Assembly (NCBI GenBank): GCA_965220695.1
Contig: OZ244838.1
Location: 3,968,001-4,032,000, forward strand
Length of the DNA: 64,000 nt
Source: UBA9620 sp965220695
GTDB lineage: Bacteria; Acidobacteriota; Vicinamibacteria; Vicinamibacterales; UBA8438
Reading direction: 5' to 3'
In this document: one piece after another, positions 16,558 to 23,804 of the stretch
Numbering within the stretch: the first letter of the stretch is position 1
How the letters are laid out: every line of letters starts with the position of its first letter
Notes under the pieces: model-generated
What the model saw: the letters and a program-made list of their open reading frames with translations, nothing else
Database searches by the model: none
What the model was told of the DNA's origin: nothing
Position numbers and translations under genes: made by a program

Positions 16558-17133
16558 TCATCGCGAGCCGTCGGGGTACGGCGGCATCTCCGGCTCTAGC
16601 TCGACGTGGACCGCATCGGCGATGCGATTGATGTAGTTGAAGTAGGCGATCACCTGGACGGCGTGGTGAATCGCCGGGTCGTCGAGGCCGGCAGCGCGCA
16701 ACGGCTGCAGATCGGCCTCGGTCATCGCCGCCGGCATCCGCGTGAGCTTCTCGGCATAGGCGCAGAGCGCGGAGTCGACCGGATCGAGCGGCGCGCCGCG
16801 CCAGTCGGCGAGCACCGCGTCGGCCAGCGCATGGTCGCCACCCTCCCGTGCGATCTCGGCCCGGAGATCGTCCGCGTGCTGCAGCATTCAATAGTGGCAG
16901 TCGTTGGCGCGGCTCACTACCGTGGCCAGCAGCTCCCGCTGCCGCCCGGACAACTCGCCGGGGTCCTTCATGACGGCCACGTAGAGCCTGATGGCGGCGT
17001 CCAGCACCGCCGGCTGCAGGCTCATCGCGCGCACGATGCCGAACACGCGCCCGGCGCGATCAACCGCGGCGCGGTAGCTTGTGGCGAGACGGCCGGTGGC
17101 GGCCTCGACGCCGAGGGTCCGGATCCATGGCAT
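16558..17133 (-). CDS. Predicted selenoprotein: AhpD-like peroxidase-related enzyme with in-frame UGA (CxxU)
   Basis: The frame opens at ATG 17133 (MPWIRTLGVEAATGRL), runs 81 codons to RANDCHY, meets TGA at 16890-16888 and continues in the same frame for 109 residues (MLQHADDLRAEI onward) to TGA at 16558; total 191 residues. The two parts together match the whole peroxidase-related branch of the AhpD/carboxymuconolactone decarboxylase family: AVMKDPGELSGRQRELLA, then the redox motif, then YAEKLTRMPAAMTEADL and VIAYFNYINRIADAVHVELE. Family members read CHYC at the active site, so the UGA replaces exactly the second cysteine. A 7-bp hairpin follows (16851-16870). AhpD-like selenoproteins are known in bacteria. 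Role: thiol/selenol peroxidase or disulfide exchange. Alternative: a Cys-to-stop mutation or read error. Neighbour is a PQQ dehydrogenase. Confidence 0.7.
16851..16870 (-). promoter_or_regulatory. Candidate bacterial SECIS hairpin
   Basis: Counting from the T of the UGA as 1, CGATCTC (21-27) pairs perfectly with GAGATCG (34-40) around the loop CGGGCC. Two more pairs are possible below a 2x2 internal loop. The loop has a G at its second base and lies within the 16-37 base window used for bacterial SECIS elements, although a few bases further from the UGA than in E. coli fdhF. Confidence 0.5.
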
Positions 17134-17264
17134 GCAGCCGATGTTACCGCGACGGGCACGCATCGAAGGCCGCGCAGACCGGCGGCTAGGCCCGCGCGCA
17201 TCCCCCGGCAGGACGCCAACGGGCCGGCCTGGACGGCCACGCTGGTCGATGTGATGGCGGCGGG

Positions 17265-18926
17265 TCAGTCGGGCATCAAGGCGAACGTCCACACCGAGCC
17301 GCCGGTCGGTATCTTGCCTGCAGCGTAGCGGTTGGCCAGAAAGCCCCCGAGTCCGGACGCCACGGTCACATACTGCCGGCCGGCGTGAATGTAGGTAATC
17401 GCCGTCGCATTGATGCTCGATCCGGTCTGGAACTGCCACAGCGTGTCGCCGGTCGCCTGGTCGAGCGCCATGAACTCCCCGGTCATCTTGCCGCTGAACG
17501 CCAGCCCGCCGCCGGTCGCCAGCACGCCCGCCGCGCTCGGGAAATCGGTCAGCGGGATCTCCCAGGCCTTGTCGCCGGTCAGCGGATCGATCGCCACGAT
17601 GTGACCGAGGAGATCGCCCGGCTCGACTGCCGGGAACCGATTGAGGACACCGGTGGAGTTCTCGCCGATGACCTGCTCGGCCGGCGGCGCTAGCTTCTGG
17701 ATGCGCGGCACGTGCCACGTCGTCGAGAAGACGAGGCCGCTATTCGGGTTGAACGCGATGGGCACCGCGTTGGTGCCGCGCGACGGCCAGATGGCGACCT
17801 CCTCACCAGCCAGGAAGCTGTTGTAGAGATCGGTCAGCACCGGCCGGCCGGTCTCGAGATCGACATGCGTGGCCCAGTTGACCTCCACGTAGGGATGCGC
17901 GGCAATCAACGTGCAGTCGGTGCGATCGAGGACATACAGGAAGCCGTTCTTGTTGGCCTGGATCATCACCTTGCGCGGCCGGCCGTCGATGTCGAGATCG
18001 GCGAGCACATGCTCGTCGGTGCCGTCCACGTCGTAGACGTCGTTGGGCGTGTATTGATAATGGCAGACGATCTCTCCCGTCCGCGGCCGGATCGCGAGCA
18101 CGCTCGACGCGTACAGGCTGTCCAGCGCCTTGCGCGGCCGGGGGTCGTAGGGCTCGGCGTTGCCCGTCCCCCAGTAGACGAGGTCGAGCTCGGGATCGTA
18201 CGACCCGGAGCGCCACGTCGGCGCACCGCCATACCTCCAGGCGTCGCTGTCCGCCGGCCACGTCTCGGAACCGGGCTCGCCGGGCGCCGGGATCGTGTAG
18301 CGACGCCAGAGCTTCTCCCCGGTCGCCGGATCCCAGCCGTCGAGGAATCCGCGCGTCGTGGACTCGCCGCCGGACATCCCTGAAATCAGGACGCCGTTGG
18401 CCACGATCGGCGCGCCCGTCGCGTAGTAACCCTCCGCCGCGTCGGCGAACTTCCGGTTCCACAGCTCTTCGCCGGTCTGCATGTCGAGCGCGAGCACGTG
18501 GTTGTCCATCGTCACGCGAAAGAGCCGGCCCTCATGGAGGGTCGGGGCGCCCCGGTTGAACCCGGCCCGCCGCGTCTCGCCGTCGAGCACCACCGGCGTG
18601 CGCCATATCTGACGGCCGGTCTCGACGTCGATGGCGAACGTCCACTTGCCGTTGATCACGTACATGACGCCGTCGTAGACGACCGGCGCGGCCAGCTCGC
18701 CCTGGTCGTTCATCACGCTCGTGTTCCAGATGGGCACCAGCCGCGTGACGTTGGACGTATCGATCTGATCGAGCGGGCTGTAACTCTTGCGGTCGTACCC
18801 CATGCTCTGGGTGATGACGTTCTCCGGGGTCCGGCCGTCGTTGACCAGCTCGTCGGTCGTCTGGGCCAGGCCCGGGCCAAGCCACGACACGCTCAGCAGG
18901 ATTGCGAGGAGCCCCGTCTTCTTCAT
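17265..18926 (-). CDS. PQQ-dependent alcohol dehydrogenase, XoxF/ExaF-like metal site
   Basis: 553 residues with a signal peptide (LLAILLSVSWLGPGLAQ), so periplasmic. Eight-bladed quinoprotein propeller with repeated tryptophan-docking motifs (VETGRQIW, QTGEELW, PATGEKLW, LTGDKAW, ATGDTLW). Probable metal/PQQ ligands: Glu188 (SGGE), Asn256 (WGTGN), catalytic Asp299 and Asp301 in YDVDG. Calcium MxaF enzymes have Ala at the +2 place, while lanthanide XoxF/ExaF enzymes have Asp, so this copy should use lanthanides. The vicinal Cys-Cys found in many relatives is not seen, and no cytochrome domain is fused. No xoxG/xoxJ genes adjoin. Substrate is a primary alcohol or similar; not resolvable here. 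Confidence 0.88.
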   Translation of the reverse strand: MKKTGLLAILLSVSWLGPGLAQTTDELVNDGRTPENVITQSMGYDRKSYSPLDQIDTSNVTRLVPIWNTSVMNDQGELAAPVVYDGVMYVINGKWTFAIDVETGRQIWRTPVVLDGETRRAGFNRGAPTLHEGRLFRVTMDNHVLALDMQTGEELWNRKFADAAEGYYATGAPIVANGVLISGMSGGESTTRGFLDGWDPATGEKLWRRYTIPAPGEPGSETWPADSDAWRYGGAPTWRSGSYDPELDLVYWGTGNAEPYDPRPRKALDSLYASSVLAIRPRTGEIVCHYQYTPNDVYDVDGTDEHVLADLDIDGRPRKVMIQANKNGFLYVLDRTDCTLIAAHPYVEVNWATHVDLETGRPVLTDLYNSFLAGEEVAIWPSRGTNAVPIAFNPNSGLVFSTTWHVPRIQKLAPPAEQVIGENSTGVLNRFPAVEPGDLLGHIVAIDPLTGDKAWEIPLTDFPSAAGVLATGGGLAFSGKMTGEFMALDQATGDTLWQFQTGSSINATAITYIHAGRQYVTVASGLGGFLANRYAAGKIPTGGSVWTFALMPD

Positions 18927-19060
18927 GATCAGCCTCCCGTGGGAACACGTGACGCCGGACGTCCGGCGCGGCCGTGGCTGCGTGGCCTCGGGCCGCCGAG
19001 CTGTCGGGACGTGATACGGCCGCTGGATTGGAGAAAACCGAGTGCCACCGTGGTTCAGTG

Positions 19061-19315
19061 TTACCGATAGACGTCGCGTCGATGTCCGACTCTCACGACC
19101 ACCACGACCAGCAGCGCATCTTCAATCTCGTAGACGATGCGAAAGTCGCCAACGCGTACGCGGTAACGATTGTCAGTCCCATGCAGCTTCTCGGCGCCCC
19201 GCGCGCGAGGCTCCCCGGCAAGCGCGTCAATTCGTCTGGCTAGTCGTCGCTGCACCGGGCGGTCGAGCCGGCCGAGGGCGCGCGCCGCTGACGGAGCGAA
19301 CTCGACGCGATACAT
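19061..19315 (-). CDS. RelE/ParE family toxin
   Basis: 84 residues. RelE-fold toxin: MYRVEFAPSAARALGRL at the start, a basic middle (RRLARRIDALAGEPR), KLHGTDNRYRVRVGDFRIVYEI as the core strands and VVVVRVGHRRDVYR at the end, all standard for mRNA-cleaving RelE relatives. It follows the Phd-type antitoxin gene after 72 bases. That gap is larger than usual and contains a fragment of the dispersed repeat element (19359-19385). Confidence 0.9.
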   Translation of the reverse strand: MYRVEFAPSAARALGRLDRPVQRRLARRIDALAGEPRARGAEKLHGTDNRYRVRVGDFRIVYEIEDALLVVVVVRVGHRRDVYR

Positions 19316-19358
19316 GGACGGTTGGCCCGCGGGAGTGGGCCGGCAGTGGCGCGGCGTC

Positions 19359-19385
19359 GATCTCGGTGCAACGCGGGGTTCTACC
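19359..19385. repeat. Fragment of the dispersed inverted-repeat element (copy D)
   Basis: 27 bases identical to the right end of the copy at 43370-43491 (GATCTCGGTGCAACGCGGGG and on to TTCTACC). It lies between the antitoxin stop and the toxin start and seems to have lost its terminal CACGGGCT. Confidence 0.7.
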
Positions 19386-19387
19386 GC

Positions 19388-19633
19388 CTAGAGCTCCAGA
19401 TCGCGCTTCAGCGTGGACCACTCGACGCGACCGGGTTCCTTGAGTGCCTGCATCGCCGCCTCGTTGTCGAGCCGATCTTCGATTTGCCGGAGCAACTCCA
19501 GATCCTCCAGCGGCACAAGCGCGGCTACACTCTTTCCGCGCCGGTCGAGCACAATGCGCTCGCCCCGGTAGGCGACGCGGTTGAGCGTTTCCGCGAAGTC
19601 CTCACGCACCGCACTTGCCGACAATCGTGTCAT
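19388..19633 (-). CDS. Phd/YefM family antitoxin
   Basis: 81 residues from ATG 19633. Phd/YefM pattern: MTRLSASAVREDFAETLNRV (operator-binding N-terminal domain), then GERIVLDRRGKSVAALVPLE, then an acidic, probably disordered tail (LRQIEDRLDNEAAMQALKE) that should wrap the toxin. Located directly upstream of the RelE-type toxin gene. Such antitoxins repress their own promoter, expected within 19634-19772. Confidence 0.9.
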   Translation of the reverse strand: MTRLSASAVREDFAETLNRVAYRGERIVLDRRGKSVAALVPLEDLELLRQIEDRLDNEAAMQALKEPGRVEWSTLKRDLEL

Positions 19634-19772
19634 CTGATGATCCGATACATTCGTACGCAACGTACGTTCAGTACACGAGTGTGTCACATCGCCGAGCGGC
19701 AAACAAACTGTCGCTCGTGGCCGGTCGCATGCCAGACCGCAGACCGCTTCCAGGGACATCCTGCCGGACAGC

Positions 19773-21308
19773 TCACACGCGGCCGCCGCCGATCGCGGTG
19801 GCGCCGTCCCGTCTCGGATCGGCGGCCAGCGTGAACCCCTTTCCCGGCGTGTAGAGCGCTGCCCCGACGCCCCCGAAGTACATATGCAGCCCGTCGAACT
19901 CCCGCACCGGCAGATCAACCTCGTCGACAGCCACTCCCGGCTCGCGGGCCGCCCGCACGGTCTCCCCGTCCCGTTCAACATGAATCCGAGGTTGGGCCAC
20001 GGCCGCGCCGAGCGGCATGCCGAGGTTGATGAAGTTGACGATGGTCTGAAAGAGCGCGGTCGTAATCCGATCCGCCCCGGGACTCCCGAGCGACAGCACC
20101 GCCCCGCTGCCGTCATGCCCCACCGTCGGCGCCATGTTCGACGGCAGCCGCGTCCCCGGCGGCTGCGCGTGCAGACCGCGGCGCGTCAATTCCCGTTCAC
20201 CGAGACTGTTGTTCATCCAGATCCCCGTCCCCGACGGCATCACGCCCGACCCGTATCCGGCCGAGGCGGTGATCGCGCACGCCAGTCCCGTGGTATCCAC
20301 CGCCGAGGCGTGGACCGTCGATCCAGAGCGCACGCGGTTCCCGAGCACACCCTGCGCGGCCGACTCCATCAACCGCCTGGTCTCCGCGGCGAGATCCTCG
20401 GCGGTGTCCAGCCGCTCCACCCGGTACTCGAGCACGGTCTGCTGCGCGCGTACGATCTCCCGCACCCCTGCCGCGCTCCAGCCGCTCCGGGGCCCGTCCC
20501 CGATCAGGGCGAGCATGGCCGCCAGGCTGCAGCCCCCGATCGCCGGCGGCGGATTGGTCGCCAGCGTCCACCTCCCCAGGCGCACCTCCGCGGGCGTCCG
20601 CACGACCGGCTCGTAGGCGCCCAGGTCCCGCAGCGTCAGGATGCCTCCGTGGCGCTCGATCTCACGCGCGATCATGCGCGCCAGCTCGCCGCGGTACAGA
20701 TCCTGCGCACCCGCTCTGGCGATCCGCTCGAGACTGTCGGCCAGTTCCGGAATCCGGATCGGGTCGCCCGCCTCCGCCAGCCGGTCATCCGGCCCGTAGA
20801 GCACCGCGCGGCTCTCCGGGTGCCAGCCGAAGATCTCCTCTCCGCAGAACTCCAGATACAGGCGCGACGTGCGCGACAGCGGAAAACCGGACCGGGCCCA
20901 GTCGTAGGCCGGCTCCACGACCCGCGCCCAGGGCAGCTTCCCGTAGGCCTTCGAAGCCAGGCCGAAGCCGGCCAGCGCGCCGGGGGTCGCGATGGACCCG
21001 TGACCGACGGTCGTCTCCACCCCGCCGCCGTACTTGATGTGGACGTCCCGGACGCCCTGTCCGAAGCGCTCCGGCGCCAGGCCGCGACCAGGCATCTCCA
21101 CATATCCGTCGATCGTCACGGTCGGCTGCGCCGGGGGATCGACCGTCACGAAGGCGCCGCCCCCGAGCGAACAGACGGAGGGTTCCGTCACCAGGGACAC
21201 GAGCACGGCGGCGATGGCGGCATCGACGGCGTTCCCGCCCTCGTCCGCCACGCGTGATCCCGCCTCGGCCGCGATGCTGGAACTCGCGGCGATTCCGATG
21301 CCAGTCAC
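19773..21308 (-). CDS. Gamma-glutamyltransferase family Ntn hydrolase
   Basis: 511 residues. Autoprocessing Ntn hydrolase that cleaves or transfers gamma-glutamyl groups. Large-subunit features: GGNAVDAAIAA near 25-33, SLGGGAFV near 47-54. The predicted nucleophile Thr331 follows RSGS, with TVHASAVD corresponding to the TTHxSVVD of classic enzymes. Downstream YGSGVMPSGTGIWMNN and LGSPGADRITTALFQTI are the usual small-subunit motifs. No signal peptide is visible, so unlike E. coli Ggt it may be cytoplasmic; acylase-type members of the family are also possible. Confidence 0.88.
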   Translation of the reverse strand: MTGIGIAASSSIAAEAGSRVADEGGNAVDAAIAAVLVSLVTEPSVCSLGGGAFVTVDPPAQPTVTIDGYVEMPGRGLAPERFGQGVRDVHIKYGGGVETTVGHGSIATPGALAGFGLASKAYGKLPWARVVEPAYDWARSGFPLSRTSRLYLEFCGEEIFGWHPESRAVLYGPDDRLAEAGDPIRIPELADSLERIARAGAQDLYRGELARMIAREIERHGGILTLRDLGAYEPVVRTPAEVRLGRWTLATNPPPAIGGCSLAAMLALIGDGPRSGWSAAGVREIVRAQQTVLEYRVERLDTAEDLAAETRRLMESAAQGVLGNRVRSGSTVHASAVDTTGLACAITASAGYGSGVMPSGTGIWMNNSLGERELTRRGLHAQPPGTRLPSNMAPTVGHDGSGAVLSLGSPGADRITTALFQTIVNFINLGMPLGAAVAQPRIHVERDGETVRAAREPGVAVDEVDLPVREFDGLHMYFGGVGAALYTPGKGFTLAADPRRDGATAIGGGRV

Positions 21309-21741
21309 GATTCTGCGGGATTATGACACGCGGTCTCGACGGCGGGAGTCCTGGGGCTGGACCTGGTCCCCATGGGACGACGGGAACTGTCCGAGCCTCC
21401 CGCAGGGGTCGCGGTCCAAATTCCCGAGCAACGGACTGTGGGCGGCCGTTTCCACGCATTGCTTGAAAAGCAAGTTGTCCCATCACCGCCTCTGGGATGG
21501 CCGATCCGCTCCTCGGCAACCCGACAACCCAACCCCCGGCCAGTGCAGCCGCAGGCACCACTCACATCATCCCGTGATTTCCACGACCGCCGCCGCGCAT
21601 CAGACCGCACACTTCGCTCGACGGACCTCAATTGTCATATTGCCGTCGCATCAAATACAATAACCCTGACTTTGAATGACGTGCCTTCCCACACGTTCCC
21701 AGGCCATATCGTAACGTTGCCGAACGCGTATAGAATGAACG
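21309..21741. other. Gene-free stretch at the left side of the AT-rich island
   Basis: No convincing gene on either strand. Base composition changes from GC-rich (to about 21,600) to clearly AT-richer after that, which probably marks the left edge of an acquired segment. No direct repeat matching the right edge was found by eye. Confidence 0.4.
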
Positions 21742-22242
21742 ATGGACATTAGCAGTTTATTACCTATCGCCGTCAACGTTATAACCACAGTCATTGGCGG
21801 AGTGATACTGGCTTCGCTATTTTTCTTAACGCGAGAGCGGATCTGTCCACTTCCAGGGGTTGCGGGTCGTTGGGTTTTCGAGATGCACACCAAGAACACG
21901 TGCTACAATCCATATAAAGGAATGACGCTGACGTATGTGGCCATGTTGTGGCGCCAAGGCCACATAGTGCAAGGTACGGTCGAGAAAACCTATGAGAATT
22001 CTTCGACGGGCGAGAGGGAGTTCGTCGGAGAATTCAGGACCCGAGGACGAGTGGACGGATATATAGAAAAGAACTACTTCAGGAAAGATCGGTTGTTTCT
22101 TCACATTGTCGAGGACGGTGACGTCCGTGAATCGACACATTTTCATGATCTGACCTGCCAATCCAAGAGATTGATGAGCGGGACATTTTTTTCGACTGTG
22201 GCCGACCAAGATGGCGAGGTCGTGTGGAAGAAAAGCTCCTGA
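21742..22242 (+). CDS. Single-TM membrane protein with a beta-rich C-terminal domain, unknown function
   Basis: 166 residues. A hydrophobic N-terminal segment (about 7-30, NVITTVIGGVILASLFF) is followed by a roughly 125-residue domain of alternating strands starting GRWVFEMHTK and ending MSGTFFSTVADQDGEVVWKK. Not a family I can name. The plan of membrane anchor plus compact beta domain ending in L-x-G-x-[FY]-x-S resembles the lipocalin-like Cap15 effectors in outline, but this is only an impression. It overlaps the downstream GT51 gene by 19 bases, so the pair forms an operon. Codon use and composition are AT-richer than the rest of the window, suggesting transfer. Confidence 0.6.
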   Translation: MDISSLLPIAVNVITTVIGGVILASLFFLTRERICPLPGVAGRWVFEMHTKNTCYNPYKGMTLTYVAMLWRQGHIVQGTVEKTYENSSTGEREFVGEFRTRGRVDGYIEKNYFRKDRLFLHIVEDGDVRESTHFHDLTCQSKRLMSGTFFSTVADQDGEVVWKKSS

Positions 22243-22907
22243 AATTGGTAATTATGTTTCTATCCGTGCCTTTTGTATTGCTTGCAAGAATCACTGAGGC
22301 GCGGAACGTGTGGGGAATTCGTTTCGACATCAAAAGGTGCGTCGATGTAATAGATTCTACAGAACTCATTCTTCCTGTTCAATTTTTCACCTCCTTGATA
22401 GCGGCTGAAGACCATCGAAACACCATCCATCGAGGAGTCGACCCCATCGCCGTTTTCAGAGCTGTATGCGCCCGTGTGTTCACTGGTCATGTTCAAGGGG
22501 CGAGTACCATCGAGCAACAGTTTGTACGGGTGATATCAGGTCGCTACGAAAGAACGATAGCGCGAAAGATTTATGAGCAAGCGCTCGCGGTTGCTGTCTC
22601 TCGGCGCCGCAGCAAGAGTCAGATCGCGATTGCTTATCTTTCTGTCGCTTACTATGGTTCCGCGAGTATAGGCGCGGTTGGCCTTCGCAGTCAGTTAGGA
22701 AATGACCTTCATATTGCCACAGGAAACAATATACGTGAGATGATTGCGAGGCTAAAATATCCAGAACCATCGCAACCATCAGCGATCTGGCAGAGTAAGA
22801 TCTATCGGCGCGTCAAGTACATCATCAGTCGCGAAGATCATTCGGCCAGATCTTATTGTGGGAGACCGGCACGCCATGTCGCCGTTGTGGGCCGCGTAGA
22901 CGGTTGA
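22224..22907 (+). CDS. Stand-alone GT51 peptidoglycan glycosyltransferase (transglycosylase)
   Basis: 227 residues from a GTG start inside the previous gene. N-terminal TM anchor about 7-21. GT51 motifs in order: AAEDHRNTIHRGVD (61-73, catalytic base Glu62), GASTIEQQ (92-99), RKIYEQA (114-120, second Glu at 118) and KSQIAIAYL (131-139). The 56-residue spacing of the two glutamates equals that of monofunctional transglycosylases. It should polymerise lipid II at the membrane; there is no transpeptidase domain. Motif I is divergent (no Phe). The last 30 residues look unrelated to the family. Located in an AT-rich island with a membrane beta-domain protein; the context suggests an accessory rather than housekeeping role. 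Confidence 0.8.
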   Translation: MEEKLLKLVIMFLSVPFVLLARITEARNVWGIRFDIKRCVDVIDSTELILPVQFFTSLIAAEDHRNTIHRGVDPIAVFRAVCARVFTGHVQGASTIEQQFVRVISGRYERTIARKIYEQALAVAVSRRRSKSQIAIAYLSVAYYGSASIGAVGLRSQLGNDLHIATGNNIREMIARLKYPEPSQPSAIWQSKIYRRVKYIISREDHSARSYCGRPARHVAVVGRVDG

Positions 22908-23249
22908 GGGTCGACACGTAAAGCATTAGGCCGCAATTCGGTTTGGTATCCGAAGCCACATTCGCACGACAATTCTTGAGCGATGGAATCGGCATGAGGC
23001 ATCCATTATGTTGATGAAACATCCCAATGCGTGGCAGCGGAACGTCGACGTTTCGTTGTTATGGGTCCATGGATGTCCTATACAGCTACACGTAATCCCC
23101 ATAGATGTAGGGCGATCAAAGCGTGCACTCCATGTCGATGTTCGTGACAACCGTGTTCGGGATCTGGTCTTCCAACGCTTCGGCATCTGGCGAAGAACGT
23201 GGCTGTCATCCCTTCTTAAGTCTCACTCGTGATTGGATAAGTCTGGCGG
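22908..23249. other. Gene-free stretch inside the AT-rich island
   Basis: Short open frames exist here but none has a ribosome site, family motif or codon pattern that supports it. It ends at the strong promoter at 23250. Confidence 0.4.
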
Positions 23250-23279
23250 TTGACAAATGCTTAATCCATGTGGTATAAT
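23250..23279 (+). promoter_or_regulatory. Perfect consensus sigma70 promoter with extended -10
   Basis: TTGACA at 23250-23255, an 18-base spacer, TATAAT at 23274-23279, and TGG directly before the -10 giving the extended TGN element. Both hexamers match 6 of 6, which is rare in a GC-rich genome. Transcription would start about 23286 and read toward the small gene at 23409. An imperfect dyad (GGATAAG at 23235-23241 and CTTAATCC at 23260-23267) flanks the -35. Confidence 0.75.
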
Positions 23280-23408
23280 TAATAGTTTATTCGCTATTAG
23301 ATCACCCCAAGCGGGTGGGCTGCACCGGCGGCGGTGGCTCTTGTTTCGTTTTTTCGCAAGAACATTGGTACAATTGCAACGAGCGACAAATCTTGGAAGG
23401 AGGTAATT
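23280..23408 (+). ncRNA. Structured leader of the small peptide gene
   Basis: About 120 bases between the promoter and the start codon. Two consecutive perfect hairpins are visible: CACCC-CAAGC-GGGTG (23303-23317) and CACCG-GCGG-CGGTG in the following 20 bases, then a T-run (GTTTCGTTTTTTCG) flanked by CTTG and CAAG that could act as a terminator or attenuator. Not a riboswitch class I recognise. Confidence 0.35.
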
Positions 23409-23519
23409 ATGAAAACCATCGAGCTTGTTCATATAGTTGTAAACGTCATCGCCGCCGGTTATCTAGCGCCCGGTCATCTTGGGATTAACGTGCTACGCTA
23501 CGGGACACACATGCCATAA
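23409..23519 (+). CDS. Small hydrophobic peptide with strong ribosome binding site
   Basis: 36 residues, MKTIELVHIVVNVIAAGYLA onward. AAGGAGG lies six bases before the ATG, and the gene has a consensus promoter and structured leader, so it is very likely translated. Residues 5-25 are hydrophobic enough to span or associate with a membrane. It could be a type I toxin-like peptide or the start of a gene truncated by rearrangement. No family recognised. Confidence 0.5.
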   Translation: MKTIELVHIVVNVIAAGYLAPGHLGINVLRYGTHMP

Positions 23520-23690
23520 CTCGTCCGAAGCGTCGTCTGCATGGGATCGTGAGGCGCCTGTTCTTGTTGTGACTCCCAAGTAGCGGACTCGCGGCAAAAC
23601 GCGTTGGCAAGGTTCAACGGACCCAATTGGTAGTGGCGCGAGTGCCTGGCTCTTGACAGCAACGATTTCGACCTCAATGAGTTGGTCGAA

Positions 23691-23804
23691 CTACGCCGAC
23701 GGGCCACTACCCGATTCGGCAACTAGCAGATTGCGTACACCTTGGTTCTCCTTGATACCGGCGAGTTCGCGATCGATGCGCTCGGCGGTTGGACGAGAAT
23801 CCAT
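23691..23804 (-). pseudogene. 5' remnant of an RlaP-type nucleotidyltransferase gene
   Basis: 37 codons starting at ATG 23804, which overlaps the stop of the upstream gene (TGATG). The sequence MDSRPTAERIDRELAGIKEN, then VRNLLVAESGSG, matches the N-terminus of the RlaP-like nucleotidyltransferases, where the same place reads LLAVESGSRAWG before the catalytic aspartates. It then hits a stop, so everything from the active site on is missing. The break lies at the right edge of the AT-rich island, suggesting the insertion or an associated deletion destroyed the gene. Confidence 0.6.

Noticed and set aside
16888..17718. A separate 276-residue protein ending at the UGA and a separate 109-residue protein starting at the next ATG
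   Set aside because: Neither alone makes a complete family member, whereas together they give a full AhpD-like protein. The upstream extension overlaps the PQQ dehydrogenase and has no family similarity.
22926..23232. Short open frames on both strands in the AT-rich island
   Set aside because: No ribosome sites, motifs or codon support.
23631..23728. Plus-strand fragment reading SNDFDLNELVELRR
   Set aside because: Looks protein-like but is only about 30 codons between two stops; too short to call.
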